64,000 nt of DNA, taken from Isoptericola sp044389085 (GTDB lineage: Bacteria > Actinomycetota > Actinomycetes > Actinomycetales > Cellulomonadaceae). This document shows, piece after piece, positions 43,773 to 52,564 of the stretch. The first letter of the stretch is position 1, and each line of letters starts with the position of its first letter. The notes under the pieces were generated by a model. That model saw only the letters and a list, made by a program, of their open reading frames with translations, did not search any database and was not told the DNA's origin. Both the position numbers and the translations under genes were made by a program. The stretch spans positions 62,001 through 126,000 of the forward strand of contig NZ_JBIRXP010000005.1 of assembly GCF_044389085.1 (NCBI RefSeq), written 5' to 3'.

Positions 43773-45718
43773 CCAGCGGCACCGACGCCTTCCAGGTCGA
43801 CCTGCGGGGCCTGGTCGAGCTGCTGAGCCGGCACCTGTACTCCAGCCCCCGCGTCTACCTGCGCGAGCTGCTGCAGAACGGCGTCGACGCGATCACGGCG
43901 CGCCGCGCGCTGGAGGCCGACGCGCCCGCGCGGGTGCTGCTGCGGCCGCTCGACGACGGCGGGCTCGAGGTGCACGACACGGGGGTGGGCCTCACCGCCG
44001 ACGAGGCCCGCGACCTGCTCGCCACCATCGGACGCAGCTCGAAGCGGGACGACGGCCGGGAGCCCGGCACCGCCGACCCGCTCGCGGGCGTGCTCGGCAG
44101 CGGGCGCGGGGACTTCCTCGGCCAGTTCGGGATCGGCCTGCTGTCGGCGTTCATGGTCGCCGACGAGATCGACCTCGTGTCGCGCTCCGCGCGCGACCCG
44201 CAGGCCCCGCCCGTGCGCTGGCGCGGCTACGCCGACGGCCGGTACGAGCTCACGGAGCTCGACCCCGCCGACCCGGCAGCCCCCGCCGAGCCCGGGAGCG
44301 TCGTGCGGCTGCGCCCGCTGCGCGACGCCGAGCACTGGCTCGAGGCGGACACGGTGGCGGCCCTCGCGGCCGACTTCGGCGGGCTGCTGCCCGTCGACGT
44401 GTCGGTCGAGGTGCGGCTGGAGGACGGCAGCACGGCACGCCGCCGCCTCAGCGGCGGCGAGCTGCCGTGGCGGACGGCCTACGCGGACGAGGCCGAGCGC
44501 GCGCGGGCCCTCGCCGCCTACTGCGAGCGCACGCTCGGCTTCACGCCGCTCGCGCACGTCGACCTCGACCTGCCGGTCGCTGGCCTCACCGGCGTCGCGT
44601 TCGTGCTGCCGGCCGCCGTGGCCCCGACGACCGCGGCGCACCACCGGGTCTCGCTCAAGCGCATGCTCCTCGGGACGGGCGTGGAGAGCCTCCTGCCCGA
44701 GTGGGCGTTCTTCGTCCGCTGCGTCGTCGACGCGTCCGCGCTGCGGCCGACGGCGTCGCGCGAGGGCCTGTTCGAGGACGACGTCCTGTTCGCCACCCGG
44801 GAGGCGCTGGGCGAGCAGGTCCGCGCCTGGACCCTCGACACGCTGGCCGAGCCGTCGCCCCTGGCACGGTCGTTCCTGTCGACCCACCACCTGGCCGTCC
44901 GCGCCCTCGCCGTGCAGGACGACGCGATGCTCGACCTGGCCGCCCGGGTGCTGCCGTTCGAGACGACGGTCGGCACGCGCACCCTCGCCGACCTGGCCGA
45001 GCCCGCCGACGGCGAGCCGCCCGCGGGGGTGCTGTGGACGACGAGCGTCGAGGAGTACCGGCGGGTCGCCGCCGTGGCCGCGGCCCAGGGCCTGCCGGTG
45101 CTCAACGCGGGCTACGTCTACGACGCCGACCTGCTGGCCCGCGTCGCGCGCCGGCGGCCGCGATGGCGCCTCGCCCCCGTGGCCCCGGGCGACCTGGAGG
45201 CCGTGCTGGGCGAGGTGGAGCCGCTCCGCGAGCTCGAGGTGACCGACGCCCTGGTCGCGCTCGGCCACGACCTCGCCGACCAGGACTGCGACGTGCAGCT
45301 GCGGGTCTTCTCGCCGCCCGAGGTGCCGGCCATGCTGCTGACCGACCGCGACGGGGAGCACGCCCGCCAGGTCCGCGAGACCGCGGCGCCGGTCGGGGAC
45401 GCCACCGACGTGTGGGGCGCGGTGCTCGCCGGCCTCGCCGGACCCGCCCGGGCGCGCCGGCTGGTGCTCAACGACGCCAACCCGACGGTCCGTGCGCTGC
45501 TCGCCGCCGCCGACGCCCCGGTCCGCGCCGCGGGTGCCCGCTCGCTCTACGTCACCGCGCTGCTGGCCTCGGGCCGGCCGCTGGCCGGAGCCGAGGCGGG
45601 CCTGCTCGACGACGCCCTGCGCACCCTGCTCGAGCGGGCCCTGCCCGCGCCCGACGGTGCGCCCCACGCCGCGCCCGACACCACGCCCGACACCGAGACC
45701 GAGGACGACGCCCGATGA
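43769..45718 (+). CDS. HSP90-family ATPase chaperone (HtpG-like)
   Basis: The 649-residue protein has the full three-domain HSP90 plan. In the N-terminal GHKL ATPase domain are YLRELLQNGVDAI (Glu 33, Asn 37), HDTGVGLT (Asp 70), TIGRSSKR and GQFGIG (118-123); the catalytic-loop arginine is about 331 in TASREGLFED; the C-terminal dimerisation region includes RRLVLNDANPTVRALL. It is clearly diverged from E. coli HtpG. The GTG at 43769 overlaps the YbjN gene and its stop overlaps the TPR gene (ATGA), giving a coupled three-gene unit. Clients are unknown. Confidence 0.9.
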   Translation: MTSGTDAFQVDLRGLVELLSRHLYSSPRVYLRELLQNGVDAITARRALEADAPARVLLRPLDDGGLEVHDTGVGLTADEARDLLATIGRSSKRDDGREPGTADPLAGVLGSGRGDFLGQFGIGLLSAFMVADEIDLVSRSARDPQAPPVRWRGYADGRYELTELDPADPAAPAEPGSVVRLRPLRDAEHWLEADTVAALAADFGGLLPVDVSVEVRLEDGSTARRRLSGGELPWRTAYADEAERARALAAYCERTLGFTPLAHVDLDLPVAGLTGVAFVLPAAVAPTTAAHHRVSLKRMLLGTGVESLLPEWAFFVRCVVDASALRPTASREGLFEDDVLFATREALGEQVRAWTLDTLAEPSPLARSFLSTHHLAVRALAVQDDAMLDLAARVLPFETTVGTRTLADLAEPADGEPPAGVLWTTSVEEYRRVAAVAAAQGLPVLNAGYVYDADLLARVARRRPRWRLAPVAPGDLEAVLGEVEPLRELEVTDALVALGHDLADQDCDVQLRVFSPPEVPAMLLTDRDGEHARQVRETAAPVGDATDVWGAVLAGLAGPARARRLVLNDANPTVRALLAAADAPVRAAGARSLYVTALLASGRPLAGAEAGLLDDALRTLLERALPAPDGAPHAAPDTTPDTETEDDAR

Positions 45719-47718
45719 CCCGCACCCTGGACGAGGCGAACCGCGCCGTCTCCACGATCATGAGCATGCCCTACGGCGTCGCCCGCAGCGCCGCCGCGGA
45801 GCAGGAGGCCGCCCGCATCACGGCGGAGGGTCCCGACGAGGCGCGCGCCTACGCCCTCTTCGCGCTGGTGGACTCCTACACGTCGACGCCCGAGGCGGAG
45901 AAGGCCTTCCTGCCCTTCACGCAGCTGGTGCGCTGGTGGGACGAGCGCCCCGAGCTGTTCGACGGCAGCGACACCCACTCCCTGTTCTGGTCGTTCAAGT
46001 GGATGGTCGGGCTGCTCGCACGCTTCCCCTCCGTCCCCACCGCCCAGCTCGACGCGACGCTCGACGACATGGAGCGCCGGTACGCGCTCGCCGGGAACGG
46101 GACCAGCGCGGTGGCCGGCGAGCGGTTCGCCTGGCTGCGGGCCCAGGGCGCCCCCGGCACCGAGGAGGCGTACCGCACCTGGATCACCACGCCCCGGGAC
46201 TCCTTCTCCGACTGCGCCGCCTGCATGCCCGCCGGCCAGGCCGAGTACCTCGCGGAGACCGGACGCGTCCAGGAGGCGGTCGACGTCCTGCGCTCCGCCG
46301 TCGCCTCCGGTGCGACGTGCGGCGACGAGCCGGCGGGGATGGAGTCCCTGCTGGAGCTGCTCCTGCTGGACCTGGGGGACGCCGCGGGCGCCGCGGCCGC
46401 GCACCGCAGCGCGACGAGCCACCTCGAGGCCGCGGTCTCGAAGGAGGTGGCCGTGGCGCGGCACGTGGAGTTCCTGGCCCGGACCGGGCACGCCGAGCGC
46501 GCCCTGCGTCTCCTCCACGCCTTCCCGGACCACCTCACGGTGTCCGACTCCCCGGGCGAGAAGCTCGCGGTGCTCACCCACGTCGCCGTCGCCACCGGGG
46601 TGCTGCGCGAGACGCACGCCGCCACGACCGTCGAGCTCGCCGGTGTCCCGGCGCGCACGGTCGCCGAGCTCGACCGGTGGGCGCGGGACCAGGTCGCGCC
46701 GATCGCCCGTGCCTTCGATGCCCGGCACGGCACGGACCGGCACGCCCGCCTGCTCGACGCCGCGTGGGAGCGGCAGTCGCGGCGCCTGCCCGTCGAGCTC
46801 GGCGTGCTCGCCGCCGCCGAGCGTGCTGCCTCGGCCGCCGCCGCGGCGTCGGGCGCGCCGGACGCCGCGCCCGACGCCGTGCCCACGACCCTCGCGGGGT
46901 CCGACGCCGGCTCCCCCGCGGGCGTCGACCTCGCCGGCGTCACGGGCGGGCGCCCCGACGCCGACCCCGTCGCCGCCGCCCTCGCCCGGGCGGAGGTCGA
47001 GCCGGACCCCGTCCAGGCGTCCGCGGCGTACCTCTCGGCCGCCCGCCTGGCCGAGGAGGTCGGCCGGCTGGAAGACGCGGGCTTCGCCCTGGCGGAGGCC
47101 GCGCAGGTGGCCGCCGGCCTGGGTGACGACGAAGGCGCCGTCCCGGCGTTCACGCGGGCCGTCGACCTGCTCCGGGCCGCGGGGAGCGACCCCGCGTACG
47201 TCGGCCCCGTCGTGCGCGCCGCGGCCGCGGTCCGGGCCCGCACCGGCGAGCCCGAGGCCGCGCTCGTCGCCGTCGAGCGGGTGCTCGACGACCTCGCGCG
47301 CCCCACGGACGGCGGGTCCGGTGCGCCCGGCCCCGCGCCGGCGGAGGAGCTCGCCGCGCGTCGCGCCGCGTTCGTCGCCGCCGAGGAGCGGCAGCTGCGC
47401 GACGTGCGGGCGCGCCTCGTGGCGACCGCCGGTCAACACGTGGAGGCGGCGCGTCAGGCCGAGACGGTGGCCGAGGAGTTCGGCCGCGCCGGCCTGCCCT
47501 TCGACGCCGCCCACGCGTTCTGGCTCGCGGGCAGCGCGCTGCGGGCCGCCGGGGACGCCGCCGGGGCGGTGGACCCGCTGCGGGCCGCCCTCGAGGGTCT
47601 GGCGTCGGTCGGCGCGCGAGCGGACCTGACGAACGTCGCGGACGAGCTCGTCGACACCCTGCGGGGCCTGGGCCGGGCCGAGGAGGCGGACGCCGTCGCG
47701 GCGTCGCTCGTGCCCTGA
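45715..47718 (+). CDS. Large helical-repeat (TPR-like) protein coupled to HSP90
   Basis: The 667-residue protein is all-helical, with many Ala/Leu/Glu-rich helix pairs resembling TPR units, such as EAVDVLRSAVASG, AERALRLLHAFPDHL, DAGFALAEAAQVAAGLGDD and AVDPLRAALEGLASVG. An Ala/Pro-rich linker at about 375-415 splits it into two halves. A CAAC motif (SDCAACMPAGQAEYL) lies near residue 165. TPR proteins are classic HSP90 partners in eukaryotes; the 4-nt overlap with HSP90 suggests a similar bacterial pairing, by inference. No signal or membrane segment is seen. Confidence 0.75.
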   Translation: MTRTLDEANRAVSTIMSMPYGVARSAAAEQEAARITAEGPDEARAYALFALVDSYTSTPEAEKAFLPFTQLVRWWDERPELFDGSDTHSLFWSFKWMVGLLARFPSVPTAQLDATLDDMERRYALAGNGTSAVAGERFAWLRAQGAPGTEEAYRTWITTPRDSFSDCAACMPAGQAEYLAETGRVQEAVDVLRSAVASGATCGDEPAGMESLLELLLLDLGDAAGAAAAHRSATSHLEAAVSKEVAVARHVEFLARTGHAERALRLLHAFPDHLTVSDSPGEKLAVLTHVAVATGVLRETHAATTVELAGVPARTVAELDRWARDQVAPIARAFDARHGTDRHARLLDAAWERQSRRLPVELGVLAAAERAASAAAAASGAPDAAPDAVPTTLAGSDAGSPAGVDLAGVTGGRPDADPVAAALARAEVEPDPVQASAAYLSAARLAEEVGRLEDAGFALAEAAQVAAGLGDDEGAVPAFTRAVDLLRAAGSDPAYVGPVVRAAAAVRARTGEPEAALVAVERVLDDLARPTDGGSGAPGPAPAEELAARRAAFVAAEERQLRDVRARLVATAGQHVEAARQAETVAEEFGRAGLPFDAAHAFWLAGSALRAAGDAAGAVDPLRAALEGLASVGARADLTNVADELVDTLRGLGRAEEADAVAASLVP

Positions 47719-47743
47719 CGGTGCCGGCCCGGGCCGGTCGAGG

Positions 47744-48448
47744 TCAGCCGGCGCGCCCCTCCGCGACCTCGTAGGACGCCGGCAGGTGCTCGTGCCCGCC
47801 CGGGACGGCCGTCACGTGCCAGGACCACCGGCCGGGTGCCACCGCGGCGTCCAGCGCCGCCGCGACCCCCGGGGCGAGCAGCACCGCCGCGGGGGCCGCG
47901 TCGCCGGACGACCCGTCGCCCGGTGCCGGGTCGCCGGGCGGCGCGCCGGGGGTCCCGGGGGCCGCGCCCCCTGCGACGACGACCCCGGCGGCGCGGCGCA
48001 GCGCGGTGACGCCGGCGGTCGCCGGGGCGGCGCCTGCGGGCACCTCGAGCACGACGACGTCGGCCCGCCCGTCCGCACCGGCCCGGCGCAGCGCGGCGCC
48101 CAGCGCGACGAGCGCCACCGACGCCGGGACGTGCGCGGGCGGCGCCGGGTCAGGACCCGACCCGGCCCAGGCGGCCACCGCCGGCACCCAACGGTCGGCG
48201 ACGCCCGCCCCCGCGAGCGACGGCCGGCGCCGACCGAACCCGCCGGCCGAACCTCGCGGGGCGGGCGCCAGCACGACGAGAGGTGCGTCACCGTCGCGGC
48301 CCGTCGCGGCCGGGGCGACGGCCGCGAGCACCAGGCGGTCGAGGGCCGCGTCCACCGCACGCCGTACGTCGCCGAGGCGGTCGGCACCGCCGCCCGCACC
48401 GGGCACGAGCAGGGCGGATCCGGGCAGGACGACGGCACGGGCTGGCAC
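47744..48448 (-). CDS. Class III extradiol dioxygenase B-like fold protein, probably non-enzymatic
   Basis: The 234-residue Ala/Gly/Pro-rich protein opens ARAVVLPGSALLVPGAGG, resembling the PHPPLLVPE start of class III extradiol dioxygenase B subunits and the conserved protein near miaA/miaB in mycobacteria. The metal-binding histidines expected in active enzymes are not visible, so it is probably degenerate or repurposed. Residues about 155-185 are a low-complexity Gly/Asp/Pro linker. The GTG at 48448 has TAGGTT 6 nt upstream, again a leaderless look. Function unknown. Confidence 0.7.
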   Translation of the reverse strand: MPARAVVLPGSALLVPGAGGGADRLGDVRRAVDAALDRLVLAAVAPAATGRDGDAPLVVLAPAPRGSAGGFGRRRPSLAGAGVADRWVPAVAAWAGSGPDPAPPAHVPASVALVALGAALRRAGADGRADVVVLEVPAGAAPATAGVTALRRAAGVVVAGGAAPGTPGAPPGDPAPGDGSSGDAAPAAVLLAPGVAAALDAAVAPGRWSWHVTAVPGGHEHLPASYEVAEGRAG

Positions 48449-48454
48449 GCGACC

Positions 48455-48460
48455 AACCTA
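48455..48460 (-). promoter_or_regulatory. Putative leaderless -10 box of the dioxygenase-like gene
   Basis: TAGGTT on the minus strand with exactly 6 nt to the GTG at 48448 and no ribosome site between. Confidence 0.4.
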
Positions 48461-48545
48461 CCCGCGCGGCGGTCCGACACGCGGCGTGGCCTGCGGAGCC
48501 GTCCGCCGGTCGTGGGCGCCCGAGCCCAGCGGGGGACCCGGCGTG

Positions 48546-48551
48546 TAGCGT
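48546..48551 (+). promoter_or_regulatory. Putative leaderless -10 box of the second YbjN gene
   Basis: TAGCGT with exactly 6 nt (GGACGG) to the GTG at 48558. Divergent to the dioxygenase-like gene, whose own -10 candidate is about 90 bp away. Confidence 0.4.
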
Positions 48552-48557
48552 GGACGG

Positions 48558-49136
48558 GTGAGGTTCTTCGGTTCACGCCGGGCAAGCAAGATCCGGCCGA
48601 CCTCCGTCGGCCGGGAGGACGGGCTCGTGGGCGACCACCTGCGGGACGACGAGCTCCACGACCGGATCGAGGGTCTGCTCGCCGACCACGTCGGCGCCGA
48701 CGACGCGCTGGCCCCGCTGTCGCGCGACCGGGTCACGGACTGGCTGGAGAGGTCCGGCTTCTCCTACTTCGTCGACTCGGACGACGACGTCGGCGGGCTG
48801 TGGCACGGCTGGTTGTTCTACTTCCTCGTGCTGGGTGAACGGTCCGAGGTGCTCCAGGTCCGCGGCCAGTGGCACCGTGACCTGAGCATCGACCGCCTCG
48901 GCGAGATCCTCGAGGTCTGCAACGAGTGGAACGCCGAGCGGATCTGGCCCAAGACGTACGTGCGCGTGCGGGACGACGGCTCCGTCGTCGTCTGCGCGGA
49001 GGTCACGGTGGACGTCGGGGGCGCGGTGGGCGAGGCGCAGCTCGACCAGCTGCTGCAGTGCGGCCTCAGCACGGGGTCCATGTTCTTCGAGCACCTCGAC
49101 ACCACCTTCCGCGACCCCCTGCGGGACGCGTCGTGA
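48558..49136 (+). CDS. YbjN domain protein 2
   Basis: The 192-residue protein has a basic, partly disordered N-terminus and a YbjN core very like the one beside HSP90: WLERSGFSYFVDSDDDVGGL, FYFLVLGERSEVLQVRGQW, EVCNEWNAERIWPKTYVRV and QCGLSTGSMFFEHLD. The GTG at 48558 has a -10-like box but no ribosome site. Its stop overlaps the third YbjN gene (GTGA), so the two are probably produced in equal amounts and may form a heterodimer, since T3SS-chaperone folds dimerise. Confidence 0.82.
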   Translation: MRFFGSRRASKIRPTSVGREDGLVGDHLRDDELHDRIEGLLADHVGADDALAPLSRDRVTDWLERSGFSYFVDSDDDVGGLWHGWLFYFLVLGERSEVLQVRGQWHRDLSIDRLGEILEVCNEWNAERIWPKTYVRVRDDGSVVVCAEVTVDVGGAVGEAQLDQLLQCGLSTGSMFFEHLDTTFRDPLRDAS

Positions 49137-49729
49137 GCGCTCCGGACCGGCCCGCCGGCGTCGGCCGCCGGCTGCTCGGCGGCGTCCGCCGGGCCGCGGA
49201 CGCGGTCGGCCGCGCCGTCCAGGAGGCCGTGCAGGACGCGGGCGCGCGCGTCGCCGCCCGCGCGGAAAGGGCGCCCGCGCGCGCACGGGGCGCCACGCCG
49301 CGGGCGCTGTCGCGCGCCCGCGTCGCGGACGACCTGACCCGCCGGGGCTACCGGTTCCGCACCGACGGCGACGGCGACGTCACGGGCACCTGGGACGGCA
49401 ACCGGTTCTGGTTCCTGCTGCTCGGCGACCACGACGAGATCCTGCAGGTGCGCGGCCGCTGGGCCGGCACCGTGCCCGAGGGGGCCCGGCTGGCGGTGCT
49501 GCAGGCCGTGAACGACTGGAACCGCGAGCGGGTGTGGCCCAAGGTGTACACCCGGCCGGAGGGCGACGGGCTCGCGCTCTACGCCGAGGTGTCCGTGGAC
49601 TTCGAGCACGGCGCGACGGACGAGCAGCTCGCCGCCACCGTGTCGTGCGGTCTCGTCACGTCGTCGCAGTTCTTCAGCACCGTGGGCGCGATGACCCCGG
49701 GTGGGCCCGGGCTCGACGACCCGTCCTGA
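49133..49729 (+). CDS. YbjN domain protein 3
   Basis: The 198-residue protein overlaps YbjN 2 by 4 nt. An Arg/Ala-rich helix (about 1-65) precedes the YbjN core with DDLTRRGYRFRTDGDGDVTG, FWFLLLGDHDEILQVRGRW, QAVNDWNRERVWPKVYTRP and VSCGLVTSSQFFSTVG. It shares the N-E/D-WN-x-R-x-WPK signature with the other two copies, so all three probably come from duplications. It ends 22 bp from the convergent miaB stop. Function unknown. Confidence 0.82.
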   Translation: MSAPDRPAGVGRRLLGGVRRAADAVGRAVQEAVQDAGARVAARAERAPARARGATPRALSRARVADDLTRRGYRFRTDGDGDVTGTWDGNRFWFLLLGDHDEILQVRGRWAGTVPEGARLAVLQAVNDWNRERVWPKVYTRPEGDGLALYAEVSVDFEHGATDEQLAATVSCGLVTSSQFFSTVGAMTPGGPGLDDPS

Positions 49730-49751
49730 GCCGTCGCGGACGGGCCGGCGG

Positions 49752-51404
49752 TCAGCCCCGCAGCGACGGCATGCCGAGCACGACCGGGCCGGCCGACGGG
49801 GCGCCGCCGTGGGCGTGCTCGTCCTCGCCCCCGCCCAGGCGGGCGGTCTCCCGCTGCGCCCACGCGTCGCCCGAGCGGGTCCGGCGCACCGCGTACGCGC
49901 CGCCGTCGAGCACGGCGTCCGCGACGAGGAAGTGCGGTGCCGAGCGCGTGACCCCGACCGTCACGACGTCGCCCGGGCGCGGCAGGCGCGGGTCGAGGGC
50001 GGCGATGTCGGCGAGGCGCGGGTCGTCGAGGGACGCCGGGGCGCCCCCGAGTCCCGCGGCACCGGCGGCGACGTCGTCGAGCAGGTCGGTGGGCAGCGCG
50101 AGGTGCACGAGGCGGTTGTCGGGGGCACGGCCCGAGAGCCGGTGGGTGGCGCCGTCCTTCTTGCCGGCCCCCTCGGAGACGAGCACGTCGAGCGTCCGGC
50201 CGACCTGGCGGGCGGCCTCCTCGCCGGCGATGCGCTCCTGCAGGGCCATCAGCCGCTCGAACCGCTCCTGGACGACCTCCTTGGGCAGCTGCTCGTCCAT
50301 GGTGGCGGCCGGGGTGCCGGGGCGCGGCGAGTACTGGAACATGAACGCGGAACTGAACCGCGAGGCCTCCACCACGCGCAGCGTCTCGCGGAAGTCCTCC
50401 TCGGTCTCGCCCGGGAAGCCGACGATGATGTCGGTCGTGATCGCGGCGTCCGGCATGGCGGCGCGCACGCGGTCGAGGATGCCGAGGAACTTCGCCGACC
50501 GGTACGAGCGCCGCATCGCGCGCAGCACCCGGTCCGAGCCGGACTGCAGGGGCATGTGCAGGCTCGGCATGACGTTGGGCGTCTCGGCCATCGCCGCGAT
50601 GACGTCGTCGGTGAAGGCCGCGGGGTGCGGCGAGGTGAAGCGCACCCGCTCGAGCCCCTCGATGGTGCCGCAGGCGCGCAGCAGCTTCGCGAAGGCCCCG
50701 CGGTCGCCGAACTCGACGCCGTAGCTGTTGACGTTCTGGCCCAGCAGGGTCACCTCGACCGCCCCGGCCGCCACGAGCGCCTCGACCTCGGCCAGGACCT
50801 CCCCGGGCCGGCGGTCGCGCTCCTTGCCGCGCAGGTGCGGCACGATGCAGAAGGTGCAGGTGTTGTTGCAGCCGACCGAGATCGACACCCAGCCGGCGTA
50901 GACCGACTCGCGTCGCGTGGGCAGCGTGGAGGGGAAGACCTGCAGCGACTCCGCGATCTCCACCTGCGCCTCGGCGTTGTGCCGGGCCCGCTCCAGGAGG
51001 ACCGGCAGCGCGTCGAGGTTGTGCGTGCCGAAGACGACGTCGACCCACGGCGCCTTGGAGACGATCTCGCCGCGGTCCTTCTGCGCCAGGCAGCCCCCGA
51101 CCGCGATCTGCATCCCGGGTCGCTCCGCCTTGATCCCGGCGAGCTGACCGAGGTTGCCGTAGAGCCTCGTCGCGGCGTTCTCGCGCACGGCGCACGTGTT
51201 GATCACGACGACGTCGGCGCGGCTCGCCGCCTCGTCCTCGGCGGGTGCGCGCGTGTAGCCGGCCTGCTCGAGCATGCCGGCCATGTGCTCCGAGTCGTGC
51301 ACGTTCATCTGGCAGCCCAGGGTGCGCACGAGATAGGTGCGCTGGCTGGACGGCTCCTCCGTGGGACGGGCCGTCACGACGGGGCTCTGCGTGGTACTGG
51401 ACAT
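49752..51404 (-). CDS. miaB: tRNA-2-methylthio-N6-isopentenyladenosine methylthiotransferase MiaB
   Basis: MiaB is a radical-SAM enzyme that adds methylthio to the isopentenyl-A37 made by MiaA. The 550-residue product has the first cluster cysteines 31 (TLGCQMN), 71 (NTCAVRE) and 105 (GGCLAQKD), and the radical-SAM triad Cys 179/183/186 in VGCNNTCTFCIVPHLRG. A TRAM-type region follows, and the last 120 residues are Asp/Gly/His-rich. The ATG at 51404 has TACCCT 7 nt upstream and no ribosome site. Paired with miaA 8 kb away, as in mycobacteria. Confidence 0.96.
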   Translation of the reverse strand: MSSTTQSPVVTARPTEEPSSQRTYLVRTLGCQMNVHDSEHMAGMLEQAGYTRAPAEDEAASRADVVVINTCAVRENAATRLYGNLGQLAGIKAERPGMQIAVGGCLAQKDRGEIVSKAPWVDVVFGTHNLDALPVLLERARHNAEAQVEIAESLQVFPSTLPTRRESVYAGWVSISVGCNNTCTFCIVPHLRGKERDRRPGEVLAEVEALVAAGAVEVTLLGQNVNSYGVEFGDRGAFAKLLRACGTIEGLERVRFTSPHPAAFTDDVIAAMAETPNVMPSLHMPLQSGSDRVLRAMRRSYRSAKFLGILDRVRAAMPDAAITTDIIVGFPGETEEDFRETLRVVEASRFSSAFMFQYSPRPGTPAATMDEQLPKEVVQERFERLMALQERIAGEEAARQVGRTLDVLVSEGAGKKDGATHRLSGRAPDNRLVHLALPTDLLDDVAAGAAGLGGAPASLDDPRLADIAALDPRLPRPGDVVTVGVTRSAPHFLVADAVLDGGAYAVRRTRSGDAWAQRETARLGGGEDEHAHGGAPSAGPVVLGMPSLRG

Positions 51405-51604
51405 CGCATCTAGGGTACGGTGCCGGACGGCCGGGCCCCGACGAGGCGACCCCACCCCATCGCTCGACAGCACCGCTGACGACGTCACCCTGCGACGTCC
51501 GAGGCACGACGCGCGAGACGCGCGGTCGCCGCCGCCGGGACTCGGACCACGCGCACGGCGTGTGCACTGTTACTGAACCGTTGCGGAACCGGAGAACCCG
51601 GTGC

Positions 51605-51633
51605 TGGTCGCGGAAACACCGAGTGGATAGGTT
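51605..51633 (+). promoter_or_regulatory. Putative leaderless promoter of gluA
   Basis: TAGGTT (51628-51633) lies exactly 6 nt before the ATG at 51640, with TGGTCG (51605-51610) 17 bp upstream as a weak -35. GAGAG just before the ATG could be a poor ribosome site instead. Confidence 0.45.
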
Positions 51634-51639
51634 CGAGAG

Positions 51640-52434
51640 ATGGATCACGGCGAAGCGACCACGACGACCGACCCTGCCGAGGCGTCGTCCTCCCTCGGGG
51701 CCCCGCTCGTCGAGCTGAAGAACGTCAACAAGCACTTCGGCGACCTGCACGTGCTGCAGGACATCGACCTCACCGTCCGCAAGGGCGAGGTGCTCGTCGT
51801 CATCGGACCGTCGGGGTCCGGCAAGTCGACCCTGTGCCGGGCGATCAACCGGCTCGAGACCATCGACTCCGGCGAGATCCTCATCGACGGCCAGCCCCTG
51901 CCCGAGGAGGGCAAGGCCCTCGCGAAGCTGCGGGCGGACGTGGGCATGGTGTTCCAGGCGTTCAACCTCTTCGCGCACAAGACGATCCTGGAGAACGTCA
52001 CGCTCGGGCCGGTCAAGGTCCGGCGGGAGCGCTCGAGCGCCGCCAAGGAGCGCGCCCTCCAGCTGCTCGACCGGGTCGGCGTGAAGAACCAGGCCCAGAA
52101 GATGCCCGCCCAGCTCTCCGGCGGGCAGCAGCAGCGCGTCGCGATCGCCCGGGCGCTCGCGATGAAGCCCAAGGTGATGCTCTTCGACGAGCCCACCTCG
52201 GCGCTCGACCCGGAGATGATCAACGAGGTCCTGGACGTCATGGTCGCCCTCGCCAAGGAGGGCATGACGATGATCGTCGTCACCCACGAGATGGGCTTCG
52301 CCCGCAAGGCCGCGAACCGCGTCGTCTTCATGGCGGACGGCCAGATCGTCGAGGAGGCCACCCCCGAGGAGTTCTTCACCGCGCCGAAGAGCGACCGGGC
52401 CAAGGACTTCCTGTCCAAGATCCTCTCCCACTGA
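51640..52434 (+). CDS. gluA: Glutamate-type amino-acid ABC transporter, ATP-binding protein
   Basis: This is the ATPase subunit of a polar amino-acid importer. The 264-residue protein has a Thr/Ser-rich N-terminal stretch, Walker A GPSGSGKST (56-64), Q loop VFQAFNLFAHKT, signature LSGGQQQRVAIARAL, Walker B VMLFDEPTSALDP and the H loop VVTHEMGFAR, all of the glutamate/glutamine (GlnQ/GluA) group. It heads gluABCD as in Corynebacterium. A 130-bp non-coding gap separates it from gluB. Specificity for glutamate is inferred from operon order and similarity. Confidence 0.93.
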   Translation: MDHGEATTTTDPAEASSSLGAPLVELKNVNKHFGDLHVLQDIDLTVRKGEVLVVIGPSGSGKSTLCRAINRLETIDSGEILIDGQPLPEEGKALAKLRADVGMVFQAFNLFAHKTILENVTLGPVKVRRERSSAAKERALQLLDRVGVKNQAQKMPAQLSGGQQQRVAIARALAMKPKVMLFDEPTSALDPEMINEVLDVMVALAKEGMTMIVVTHEMGFARKAANRVVFMADGQIVEEATPEEFFTAPKSDRAKDFLSKILSH

Positions 52435-52564
52435 CCGCACCTCCGACCGACCCCACCCACGACCACCCCACGCACAGGGCGGGAACCCCCGCCGGCCGCG
52501 CGGACCGGGACCTGACATCGGCGTCCCCGGCCCGCCCGGGCGACCACAACGAAGGGTAAGAACG

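Noticed and set aside
47744..48448. Active extradiol ring-cleavage dioxygenase
   Set aside because: Only the overall fold and the opening motif match; metal-binding histidines are not visible and no aromatic catabolism genes are nearby.
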